NCBI GenBank assembly: GCA_946480675.1
Contig: CAMLKS010000021.1
Span: 1 to 14,617 of the forward strand
From: an uncultured Bacteroidota bacterium
GTDB lineage: Bacteria; Bacteroidota; Bacteroidia; Chitinophagales; Chitinophagaceae
DNA: 14,617 nucleotides
Direction of reading: 5' to 3'
Part shown: one piece after another, positions 1 to 8,253 of the stretch
How positions within the stretch are numbered: the first letter of the stretch is position 1
Layout: each line of letters opens with the position of its first letter
Notes under the pieces: generated by a model
Seen by the model: only the letters and a program-made list of their open reading frames with translations
Told to the model about the DNA's origin: nothing
Databases searched by the model: none
Position numbers and translations under genes: made by a program

Positions 1-42
1 ACTTGAAGACTTCATATTTGAAGTTCATTTCATCAAAAGTAT

Positions 43-270
43 ATGAGAACTACTGCTATGAGAAGAACTGCCGTCTTATTAACAAGCGCTTTACTAACGG
101 TACTCTCTTTCTCTTCCTGCCAAAAGGAAAGTTTCATCTGTGAATGCTCGGGTGGCATTAGTGGCGGTAGCTATCAATACCAGATAAACCATTCGAACCG
201 CGAAGCTGCGAAGGAACAATGCTATAAAGACCCTGTAGGACCGGATTCTGAAACCTGCAGGCTGCAATAG
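43..270 (+). CDS. Small Cys-rich lipoprotein (CxC type), function unknown
   Basis: This encodes a 75-residue predicted lipoprotein. A basic n-region and a hydrophobic stretch (about residues 10-24) lead to a lipobox, SFSSC, with the lipidated cysteine at residue 26. The mature part is only about 50 residues and has four more cysteines: a CxC pair (33 and 35), then 60 and 72. The pattern CxC, a Gly/Tyr-rich stretch, an Asn/Ser/Arg-Glu-Ala segment and then two spaced cysteines resembles short, uncharacterised lipoproteins common in Bacteroidota; that resemblance is from memory, not a search. A second ATG at 58 (residue 6) gives a more usual signal-peptide length and may be the true start. No Shine-Dalgarno sequence is visible. 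The gene converges on pabB with only 3 bases between the stop codons. Export, lipidation by Lgt and disulfide bonding are inferred. Confidence 0.7.
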   Translation: MRTTAMRRTAVLLTSALLTVLSFSSCQKESFICECSGGISGGSYQYQINHSNREAAKEQCYKDPVGPDSETCRLQ

Positions 271-273
271 ATA

Positions 274-1497
274 TTAATCAAAAATACGCTCCAGCGCCCA
301 GGCTTTGAGGCGCATTTCTTCCCATTCCTGCTCGGGCGTGCTATCATATGTAACGGCCCCACCCGTTTGATAGGATAGTCTTTTGAGCTTTGTATTGTAA
401 TATAGGCTCCGGATGATGACATTAAAATCAAAATCCCCCAGGGGTGAGATATACCCTACTGTACCTGCAAATAATTCGCGCCGGCTATGCTCATAGCGGT
501 CTATCAGTTCCATCACTTTTATCTTTGGTGCGCCCGTCATACTACCCATCGGGAAACTGAACCTGATAGCATTTGTAAACGGTGTTGCCGCATCCAGCGT
601 GCCGCTGATGGTAGATATCATCTGGTGTACCTGCGGAAAGCTGTAGATGCCAAACAGTTCATCGACAGATACCGTGCCCACTTTACAGCTACGTGCCAGG
701 TCATTCCGCACCAGGTCTACTATCATCACATTTTCTGCACGGTCTTTACTGCTATTGTACAGGCTGTTTTTAGCAGCATCATCGCTAATAGCGTCTTTGC
801 CCCTGCGCATAGTACCTTTTATAGGTTGCGACAGGACTGTGCTACCATTGCGCATGATATATCGTTCGGGGCTGGCACACATCATATACCTATTGCCGGA
901 GCGGTAAAAAGCGGCAAACGGTGCCGGTGAAATAACATTGAGCGCATTGAACACGGCTAACGGTTGTACATCCGCATCGTTACAAATGCCTTCGTTGCAC
1001 AAATTAATTTCGTAACAATCGCCATCGGCTATATGCCTGCGCAAAGCATCGATAGTTGTAAGATAGGTTGGCTTATCTATTACTTGTTGAAACTGCAATT
1101 TGGGAAGTGCTGCAGCCATTGTTTCTTTTGCCGATAAAATAGCATCATATATTGCCTGTGGTGCGCCACTTAGCGATTCTATAGTAAGCGATGTTTTATC
1201 CTTGCCGATATAACAAACTACAGATGGCTGAAAAAACTGCAGCGGATCATCGCCCCAGCCTGTAGCTATAGGGTGCCGTGATGAGCATTTGGCTTCCAGT
1301 TCATTCTTATAATCGTAACAGATATGACCGAAGAGCCAGTCTTTATTCGTATCGTACCAATGCTGTATGGCATCAAGGCCCGTGCAGGTGGCATGGCTGC
1401 CGGCTGCCATAAGGCATTCATAATGGCCATAGCGATCGTCATAGCCATTACTATCTAAAAAAAGAAAAATGCTGAACTGTTGCGTCCAATTCAGCAT
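274..1497 (-). CDS. pabB: Aminodeoxychorismate synthase component I
   Basis: The product is a chorismate-binding enzyme that, with a glutaminase subunit (PabA), converts chorismate and ammonia to 4-amino-4-deoxychorismate, the precursor of p-aminobenzoate for folate. Using the ATG at 1497 it has 407 residues. The catalytic core shows GDCYEINL (159-166), PIKGT with Lys227, DLVRNDLAR (261-269) and FPMGSMTGAPK (315-325). The lysine in PIKGT is the PabB hallmark; anthranilate synthase TrpE normally has alanine there, so PabB is preferred over TrpE. The reading frame stays open upstream to a TTG at 1560 (21 more residues), but MLNWTQQF at the ATG is how related Bacteroidota PabB proteins begin, so the ATG is chosen. 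It lies 79 bases after the Asp-rich gene and on the same strand as purA. No pabA or pabC is present in the window, and no terminator is visible in the 3-base gap to the convergent lipoprotein gene. Confidence 0.9.
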   Translation of the reverse strand: MLNWTQQFSIFLFLDSNGYDDRYGHYECLMAAGSHATCTGLDAIQHWYDTNKDWLFGHICYDYKNELEAKCSSRHPIATGWGDDPLQFFQPSVVCYIGKDKTSLTIESLSGAPQAIYDAILSAKETMAAALPKLQFQQVIDKPTYLTTIDALRRHIADGDCYEINLCNEGICNDADVQPLAVFNALNVISPAPFAAFYRSGNRYMMCASPERYIMRNGSTVLSQPIKGTMRRGKDAISDDAAKNSLYNSSKDRAENVMIVDLVRNDLARSCKVGTVSVDELFGIYSFPQVHQMISTISGTLDAATPFTNAIRFSFPMGSMTGAPKIKVMELIDRYEHSRRELFAGTVGYISPLGDFDFNVIIRSLYYNTKLKRLSYQTGGAVTYDSTPEQEWEEMRLKAWALERIFD

Positions 1498-1576
1498 TTT
1501 CTGTTTTAGTATTCCGTATTCGCCCTTTTGCAGGGAAAATGTAGCTTTTTGTCTTTGCAAGCGCTACGATTGAAGA

Positions 1577-2041
1577 TTAGAAATCATCGTCATCGTCATC
1601 AAAACCATCGCCACCATCGTTAAAGAAACCCAGGTCTTTGAAATCATCGTCTACATCAAAATCATCATCTTTTGATGATTTTTTGCCGCCAGCTTTACCT
1701 TTTGACTTTGGCATATCAAACTCCTCAAACTCTTTTTCTATGTCGTAATCATCGTCATCGTCTTTACCGAAATCATCATCGTCATCTTCCAGATCGTCGT
1801 CATCATCATCGTCGTCGTCATCGTCATCGCGGCTTTTAGATTTACTGGCTGTTGTTTTCTTAGCGGCCGTTTTCTTTTTCGGCTGCTCATCCAGCTCTTC
1901 ATCCAGTTCATCATCGTCATCTTCCTCTTCAGATTTCTTGATAGGTTTAGATGACGCTTTCTTTGCTGCAGCTTTGCTTGCAGGCGCTGCGCTCTTGTTA
2001 GTTGTTCCTTTTTTGCTTGAATCTGATTTCATAGCACTCAT
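1577..2041 (-). CDS. Asp-rich low-complexity protein, function unknown
   Basis: This encodes a 154-residue protein made almost entirely of charged low-complexity blocks. Residues about 1-36 are Lys/Ala/Ser-rich and basic. Next comes an acidic Glu/Asp block, then a Lys/Thr/Ala block, then a run of 12 aspartates followed by several shorter Asp runs. A Lys/Gly patch and a final Asp/Phe/Gly-rich tail ending DDDDDF complete it. No enzyme motif, signal peptide or membrane segment is seen, so it is probably cytoplasmic and disordered. The 12-Asp run mixes GAT and GAC codons, which points to selection on the protein rather than a pure triplet expansion. Antisense and shifted frames here are open only because of the repetitive codons. 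It lies 78 bases downstream of purA and 79 bases upstream of pabB on the same strand, so co-transcription is plausible. A second in-frame ATG lies at residue 4 (2032). A nucleic-acid, ribosome or metal-binding role would be speculation. Confidence 0.72.
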   Translation of the reverse strand: MSAMKSDSSKKGTTNKSAAPASKAAAKKASSKPIKKSEEEDDDDELDEELDEQPKKKTAAKKTTASKSKSRDDDDDDDDDDDDLEDDDDDFGKDDDDDYDIEKEFEEFDMPKSKGKAGGKKSSKDDDFDVDDDFKDLGFFNDGGDGFDDDDDDF

Positions 2042-2119
2042 ACCGTTGATGACGTAAAATTTTAATTGTTTATCGAAATTCCCAAATTTTTTTTCAGATA
2101 CAAATACATAATTTTTTTA

Positions 2120-3432
<1,313 letters not shown>

Positions 3433-3449
3433 CTGCATTTCTCGCGGGC

Positions 3450-3472
3450 AAAAAAATGCGTATCAAAACGCA
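3450..3472 (-). terminator. Intrinsic terminator after the SPFH gene
   Basis: Read on the minus strand, TGCGT and ACGCA form a 5-bp stem around a 6-base loop, followed directly by seven T residues. The stem is short but the T tract is good. It lies 28 bases past the SPFH stop codon and upstream of the purA promoter, so it would insulate purA. Confidence 0.5.
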
Positions 3473-3499
3473 AAGGTACGTGTAAGCAATTTTAATTTT

Positions 3500-4438
3500 T
3501 TACTTATTATCATTGCCCGGCCTCACAACGGAAGATTGCTGGTTGATGGCCATCATTTGCTGCATGGTGCGCTGCAGGTTATCGGTAGAACCATCGAGGA
3601 AGATAGTATTACCATTGCCGTTTTCCGCAAAATGTTTGATGGCATCGGTCCACATAGAGAAGAGGATAAAAGATGCATCGAGGTTGGCATTCTGCATTTC
3701 TTTGGCTGCATGTGCCATACCCCGTGCTACTTCTTCCCTGAAAAGGGCCACACCCTGGCCGCGCAATTGGGCCGCCTGCCTTTCGGCCTCGGCAGATATT
3801 TTAATGGCATTACCATCGGCCTCTGCCGCTTTTGTTTTCGTTATCAGCAGTGCCTGGCCTTCATTTTCGGCGGCCGCCTTCAGGTTGTTGGATGCCACCA
3901 CCTGTGCCATAGAGCGCATGATGGCCTCATCAAATGCGATGTCGTTCAACTGCAGGTCGAGGAGGTGGTAGCCCCACTCTTCCAACTGCTTATCCAGTTG
4001 TTCCTTTACGTGAAAGATAATTTCGGTACGCAACTGGAGTATCTCCGATTGCTTTTTGGTAGCTACGTATGCACGTACAGCCCCTTCTACGCTACGCACC
4101 AGCGCCTGCATAAAGCTGCGCTCGTCTATAAACTTAAATGCTACATTCTTGATGGTTTCCGCCTCTTCATTCAGCACCGAATACAGGAGCATGGCCGAGA
4201 AGTTAACATTGGCCTGATCTTGCGTAATGGCCTGGAATTTCAGCTCTATAGAGCGGTTTTGATAAGAGATGCGTTTGAATATCTGCTCGATGATAGGAAT
4301 ACGGAAGTTGAGCCCGGGGCGCAGTATGCGTTGGAATTTACCAAAGATGGTAATGACCGCAACCGTACCCTGCTGCACCGTTACCAAACAGAACAAAAGC
4401 AGGATAATGAGCACCCCTAAAGCAATCAAGCCAATCAT
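3500..4438 (-). CDS. SPFH/band 7 domain membrane protein
   Basis: This 312-residue protein begins with one hydrophobic helix (about 3-20), followed by VQQGTVAVITIFGKFQRILRPG, the classic start of a band 7/SPFH domain, which runs to about residue 190. The region from about 180 to 226 is Ala/Glu/Lys/Gln-rich and likely coiled coil (AEADGNAIKISAEAERQAA). The tail is Gln/Asn-rich and polar. The overall layout resembles stomatin- and plant HIR-type SPFH proteins. Members form ring-like or cage-like membrane assemblies and often modulate membrane proteases or microdomains; that role here is inferred from the family. An NfeD partner, which often accompanies one bacterial SPFH branch, is absent from both flanks. 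The gene is divergent from the IPExxxVDY gene across a 70-base gap and ends at its own weak terminator. Confidence 0.9.
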   Translation of the reverse strand: MIGLIALGVLIILLLFCLVTVQQGTVAVITIFGKFQRILRPGLNFRIPIIEQIFKRISYQNRSIELKFQAITQDQANVNFSAMLLYSVLNEEAETIKNVAFKFIDERSFMQALVRSVEGAVRAYVATKKQSEILQLRTEIIFHVKEQLDKQLEEWGYHLLDLQLNDIAFDEAIMRSMAQVVASNNLKAAAENEGQALLITKTKAAEADGNAIKISAEAERQAAQLRGQGVALFREEVARGMAHAAKEMQNANLDASFILFSMWTDAIKHFAENGNGNTIFLDGSTDNLQRTMQQMMAINQQSSVVRPGNDNK

Positions 4439-4453
4439 AGATATGTATGTTTA

Positions 4454-4484
4454 TTTGGAAATATACAAAGTTGCCCGAAATTTG
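4454..4484 (+). promoter_or_regulatory. Possible promoter of the IPExxxVDY gene
   Basis: TTTG (4454-4457), a 19-base spacer and GAAATTTG (4477-4484) match the Bacteroidota promoter pattern with one mismatch in the -7 element (G for the first T). Transcription would begin near 4490, about 20 bases before the ATG at 4509. The intergenic region is short and AT-rich, so chance matches are possible. Confidence 0.35.
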
Positions 4485-4508
4485 GGGTACTAAATAATTA
4501 TTGCGCGC

Positions 4509-4946
4509 ATGGCTGCAAAGCTGGTATTGGATATGGTTGCTATGGAGGAAAGCTTTTTCTCCGATACCGCATTGATAGGCATTGTATGTGCGCTTTCGCC
4601 CCACCGCTTTTGCCAGCAGCTAAATAGGAAGATGGATCTTGACTTTGTGCGCCGGCCCGAAAGCGACCCGATGATAAAAGTGGGCGGGGAGCCTTATTAT
4701 TTTCATTTCTTTGAATATTGCCTGCCGCTGAATGGCGGCCGCTATGCCATATACCGGCTAAAAAGCGACAAACAGGTATTGCTGCCCGAAGTGAAACAAC
4801 TCGACTACCTGTGGATGATAGAGTGCGGCGCACCGGAAAGCCAGGCCGCCACCATTATGCAACTGTTGCGAAACCTGCCGGATATACAACTGGCACAGAT
4901 CATACCGGCTGACAGGCTGAAAAACTCGAGCCACCTGTTAGTTTGA
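4509..4946 (+). CDS. IPExxxVDY family protein
   Basis: This is a 145-residue cytoplasmic protein without signal peptide or membrane helices. Residues 92-100 read LPEVKQLDY, a close variant of the IPExxxVDY signature that names an uncharacterised Bacteroidota family. The length and the position of the motif in the second half, followed by a short C-terminal segment, fit that family. The function is unknown. The start at 4509 is the first ATG; in-frame ATGs at residues 9 and 12 are alternatives, and no Shine-Dalgarno sequence helps to decide. It is divergent from the SPFH gene and 136 bases upstream of the chosen DUF2723 start, with no clear terminator between. Assignment rests on the signature motif recalled from the family, not on a search. 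Confidence 0.78.
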   Translation: MAAKLVLDMVAMEESFFSDTALIGIVCALSPHRFCQQLNRKMDLDFVRRPESDPMIKVGGEPYYFHFFEYCLPLNGGRYAIYRLKSDKQVLLPEVKQLDYLWMIECGAPESQAATIMQLLRNLPDIQLAQIIPADRLKNSSHLLV

Positions 4947-4994
4947 TTATAAACCGGCGGTATTGTTTAACCGAAAGCAATACATACAAAACAG

Positions 4995-5012
4995 TAACAT
5001 ATAAATATGTTA
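4995..5012. repeat. 18-bp perfect dyad upstream of the DUF2723 promoter
   Basis: TAACATAT and ATATGTTA are exact reverse complements separated by AA. There is no T tract after it, so it is not an obvious terminator. Its centre lies about 60 bases before the predicted transcription start of the DUF2723 gene, a position where dimeric activators can bind. A regulatory role is inference; AT-rich sequence makes such dyads somewhat easier to find by chance. Confidence 0.4.
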
Positions 5013-5027
5013 ATTCCATGGTGCCTA

Positions 5028-5058
5028 TTAGGTGCATACGTGTATTTTTCTATTTTTG
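5028..5058 (+). promoter_or_regulatory. Probable promoter of the DUF2723 gene
   Basis: TATTTTTG (5051-5058) is an exact TAnnTTTG -7 element, preceded by a 19-base spacer and TTAG (5028-5031), one mismatch from TTTG. Transcription would start near 5064, about 19 bases before the ATG at 5083. This also argues against the GTG at 5032 as the translation start. Confidence 0.45.
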
Positions 5059-5082
5059 TTGCCTGTCAAAATAATCGCTTGC

Positions 5083-8000
5083 ATGAATTTTCGCAAAATC
5101 AACAACATAGTTGGTTGGGCCGTGGGTATCATTGCTACCCTGGTTTACTTATCCACTATGGAACCTACGACCAGCTTCTGGGATTGTGGTGAGTTTTTAT
5201 CTTGTGCCTATAAAATAGAAGTAGGCCACTCTCCCGGTGCCCCATTATTTATGATGATACAACGCATGTTTGCGTTGATGGCCGGCGGCGATGTAAGCCG
5301 CGTGGCTCTTTTTATGAATGCGTGGTCGGCCATAGCGAGCGGACTGACCATCCTGTTCCTCTTCTGGACCATTACACACTTTGCCAAAAAACTGACCAGC
5401 GGTGGCGACACTGAGCCTACCGGCCTGCAAACCACACTGATAATGGGTTCGGGCATCGTAGGTGCGCTGGCTTATACTTTCTCTGATACTTTTTGGTTCT
5501 CTGCCGTGGAAGCGGAGGTATATGCCACCTCCTCTTTCTTTACAGCTGTAGTATTCTGGGCCATCCTGAAATGGGAACATGTGGCCAATACAAAATATGC
5601 AGACCGCTGGCTGGTGTTCATCTCTTATATGATGGGCCTTTCGGTAGGTATACACTTGCTGAACTTGCTGGCGATACCGGCAGTAGGTATGGTGTACTAC
5701 TTCAAGCGTTATGAAGCAACCACGAGAGGCGGCATCACAGCCTTTATACTGGGTTGCGTAGCACTGGCTTTTGTACAGTTTGGCGTGCTGCAAGGCTTGC
5801 CGATACTGGCATCTAAATTTGACCTGCTGTTTGTGAACAGCCTGGGTATGCCATTCGATTCCGGTGCGCTTACTTTCATCGTGATACTGATAGCGGCATT
5901 AGTATGGCTGCTGATATGGGCAAAGAAAAAGAACTGGTACCTGGTGCATACAGGCATCCTGTGTGTCACTTTCATCATCATTGGCTTCTCCAGCTACCTG
6001 GCGCCGCTGATACGTTCGAGGGCAGAAACGCCGATAGACATGACCAACCCGGACAATGCTATCAGCCTTACCTCTTACCTGCAACGTGAGCAGTTTGGCA
6101 GCCAGCCATTGCTGTTTGGCCAAGACTTTGATTCAAGGCCTATCGAATACAGATCGAAAGGACACCAATATGCCCGTTCTGAAAAAGACGGTAAAGACCA
6201 TTACGAAATAGTAGGTAAGAAACTGGAGCAAGTGTATGATGCTGCTGACAAGCGCTTCTTCCCTCGTATATGGGATAATAACGACCCAAGCCACGTACAG
6301 TACTACCGCGACTACCTGGGCTTGAGTCCTGAAGAGTCGCCAACAGCATCTGACAACTTCAAATTCTTCTTCGGTTACCATATCAACTGGATGTGGTGGC
6401 GCTACTTTATGTGGAACTACAGCGGCCGTCAGAACGACCTGCAAGGTATGAGCAATGGTATGGCGCGCAACGGTAACTGGATAACCGGTATCAAACCGAT
6501 AGATAAAATGATGGGCCGTGGTGACATGGACCTGGGATCGGACGGCATTAAGAATAACCCTGCCCGCAACCAGTACTATATGCTGCCATTTATACTGGGT
6601 ATACTTGGCTTGATTTACCAATTCAACCGCGATAAGAAAGATGGTACTACTGTATTGACGCTGTTCTTCTTTACAGGTATCGCCATTGCCATATACCTGA
6701 ATATGCCACCGCTGCAACCACGTGAGCGCGACTATGCCTTTGTAGGGTCTATGTATGCATTTGCCATATGGATAGGCCTTGGTGTAATGATGGTGAACGA
6801 CTGGTTGCAAAAAGCCGTAAAAGGAGCTGCCGGTGCTTATGTAACCATTGCACTGTGCCTGTTGGCCGTGCCAACTATAATGGCGAAAGAAGGCTGGGAC
6901 GACCACAACCGCTCGAAGAAAGAGCTGGCACAATCATCAGCCTACAATGCCCTGATGTCTTGTGAGAAAAATGCCATCCTGTTCACCTTTGGTGACAACG
7001 ATACCTACCCGCTGTGGTACCTGCAGGAGATAGAAGGCGTACGTACGGACATACGTATCGTCAACATGAGCCTGCTGGGTATAGACTGGTATATAGACCA
7101 GCTGAACCGCAAGATAAATGACGCTGATGCCGTACCTATGGTATGGAAACGTGAACATTACCTGGGAGACCGCAGGAACTATTTGCAATATTACAACAGC
7201 CCTCAGGTGCCGCAGGACAAATTCCTGAGCCTGATGGATATTTGTAAATTCATGATCAGCGATGACCCGAATGCCAAGCTGCAATCTATGAGTGGTGAAG
7301 CGGAGAACTTTTATCCGAGTAAGAAGTTTTACCTGCCAAGCATGAGCAAAGATGAAATGGTGAAAAGAGGCTGGATAAAAGCTGCCGACACCAATAATAT
7401 CATCAATGATATGAAATTCATCTTCCCTAAAGATGTAGCTTATAAAGATGACCTGGCTGCACTGAACATCCTGGCCGCTGTAGCTGCCGATGGCTGGAAA
7501 CGCCCTGTATATTTTGGCAGTGGCCTGCCGGGCGATAACTACGAAGGTATGGACGACTATATGCGCCTGGAAGGTGTGGTATACCGCGTGCTGCCCTACC
7601 GCCTGAATGATTCGCTGAAAGCAAGGCAGCAGGATATGGGTTCTGTAGACCTGGATAAGAGCTACAACCTGTTTATGAACACCTTTAAATGGGGTAATGG
7701 CCAGCGCAACGATGTTTATTTCGACGAGAAGAACCGTATCATGTTTGCTACCTACCGCATCAACGGTGCCAGGATAGCTACAGAGCTGGGCTGGTCGGGC
7801 CGCAACCAGGAAGGCGTAGCCCTGCTGGATAAAGTGATGGCGAATATATCACAGAAGTCTTACTATTATGATGCTACGGCTTATTATATAGCTATGGCTT
7901 ACTATAATATTGGCGAGAAGACTAAAGGCCGCGACCTGGCGTTGAAGATCGTGAAGAACTGTGAAGATGATATCAACTATATCTTATCTGTAAAAGAAAG

Positions 8001-8208
8001 CCTTAGAGATAATATGGCAGGTGAAGTGAAACGAGATGGTACAATCATGAATATACTATCGAACGTAGCACAGAATGCCGGTGACGCAAAAACAGCCAAA
8101 GAGATACAAGACAGGCTCAACTTCATTATAAACAAAGCTGCAAGCCAGATGCCAAGCTTGCAGCAAATGCAACAACCTCAACAACCAGTAAACAATCCCG
8201 GTCTTTAA
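5083..8208 (+). CDS. DUF2723 (GT117-like) multi-pass membrane glycosyltransferase
   Basis: This 1041-residue membrane protein has a DUF2723 N-terminal half and a large soluble C-terminal half. FWDCGEF (32-38) and HSPGAP (49-54) after the first helix are family hallmarks. Several hydrophobic helices follow, and PLQPRERDY (about 543-551) lies before further helices. From about residue 600 the protein is largely soluble, with a TPR-like stretch around 890-960 and a Gln/Pro-rich tail. DUF2723 is related to eukaryotic TMEM260, a protein O-mannosyltransferase (CAZy GT117), and such GT-C enzymes use lipid-linked sugars at the outer face of the membrane; a role in O-glycosylation of exported proteins is inferred. 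The acidic residues Asp34 and Glu37 are candidate catalytic residues. The frame is open to a GTG at 5032, but the ATG at 5083 starts MNFRKINN just before the first helix, as in relatives. The final codons and stop lie inside the terminator. Confidence 0.93.
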   Translation: MNFRKINNIVGWAVGIIATLVYLSTMEPTTSFWDCGEFLSCAYKIEVGHSPGAPLFMMIQRMFALMAGGDVSRVALFMNAWSAIASGLTILFLFWTITHFAKKLTSGGDTEPTGLQTTLIMGSGIVGALAYTFSDTFWFSAVEAEVYATSSFFTAVVFWAILKWEHVANTKYADRWLVFISYMMGLSVGIHLLNLLAIPAVGMVYYFKRYEATTRGGITAFILGCVALAFVQFGVLQGLPILASKFDLLFVNSLGMPFDSGALTFIVILIAALVWLLIWAKKKNWYLVHTGILCVTFIIIGFSSYLAPLIRSRAETPIDMTNPDNAISLTSYLQREQFGSQPLLFGQDFDSRPIEYRSKGHQYARSEKDGKDHYEIVGKKLEQVYDAADKRFFPRIWDNNDPSHVQYYRDYLGLSPEESPTASDNFKFFFGYHINWMWWRYFMWNYSGRQNDLQGMSNGMARNGNWITGIKPIDKMMGRGDMDLGSDGIKNNPARNQYYMLPFILGILGLIYQFNRDKKDGTTVLTLFFFTGIAIAIYLNMPPLQPRERDYAFVGSMYAFAIWIGLGVMMVNDWLQKAVKGAAGAYVTIALCLLAVPTIMAKEGWDDHNRSKKELAQSSAYNALMSCEKNAILFTFGDNDTYPLWYLQEIEGVRTDIRIVNMSLLGIDWYIDQLNRKINDADAVPMVWKREHYLGDRRNYLQYYNSPQVPQDKFLSLMDICKFMISDDPNAKLQSMSGEAENFYPSKKFYLPSMSKDEMVKRGWIKAADTNNIINDMKFIFPKDVAYKDDLAALNILAAVAADGWKRPVYFGSGLPGDNYEGMDDYMRLEGVVYRVLPYRLNDSLKARQQDMGSVDLDKSYNLFMNTFKWGNGQRNDVYFDEKNRIMFATYRINGARIATELGWSGRNQEGVALLDKVMANISQKSYYYDATAYYIAMAYYNIGEKTKGRDLALKIVKNCEDDINYILSVKESLRDNMAGEVKRDGTIMNILSNVAQNAGDAKTAKEIQDRLNFIINKAASQMPSLQQMQQPQQPVNNPGL

Positions 8209-8223
8209 GACCGGGTTGTTTTT
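8191..8223 (+). terminator. Intrinsic terminator overlapping the DUF2723 stop codon
   Basis: CCCGGTCT (8197-8204) pairs with AGACCGGG (8208-8215) around a 3-base loop. Flanking AACAA and TTGTT extend the stem past one unpaired T, and a T-rich tail follows. The stop codon TAA (8206-8208) lies in the loop and the start of the 3' arm, so the last five sense codons form the 5' arm. Confidence 0.85.
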
Positions 8224-8253
8224 ACGTATAAATCAATAAAAACACCTGTAACG

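Noticed and set aside
9..24. Inverted repeat ACTTCA-TATT-TGAAGT before the lipoprotein gene
   Set aside because: The stem is only 6 bp and AT-rich with no T tract. It may be the remains of an upstream signal cut by the window edge, but nothing supports a function.
1738..1920. Repetitive GAT/GAC triplets as a CRISPR-like or microsatellite array, and an overlapping Met/Thr-rich ORF in another frame
   Set aside because: The triplets are Asp codons of one reading frame with mixed third bases and no spacer structure; the Met/Thr-rich frame is a shadow of the same repeats.
3471..3478. A second exact TAnnTTTG element (TACCTTTG, minus strand) upstream of purA
   Set aside because: No TTG lies 17-23 bases upstream, and any transcript would run at once into the terminator at 3450-3472. 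The promoter at 3403-3432 has both elements and fits better.
3536..4420. A 294-residue plus-strand ORF opposite the SPFH gene
   Set aside because: It is antisense to a clear SPFH gene, and its translation is rich in Cys, His and Tyr with no domain, as expected of a shadow frame.
5032..5082. GTG start giving 17 extra residues on the DUF2723 protein
   Set aside because: The extension overlaps the predicted promoter, and the ATG at 5083 gives the N terminus typical of the family.
6133..6933. A 266-residue minus-strand ORF inside the DUF2723 gene
   Set aside because: It has shadow-frame composition (many His, Val, Tyr) and no recognisable motif, and it lies inside a well-conserved gene on the other strand.
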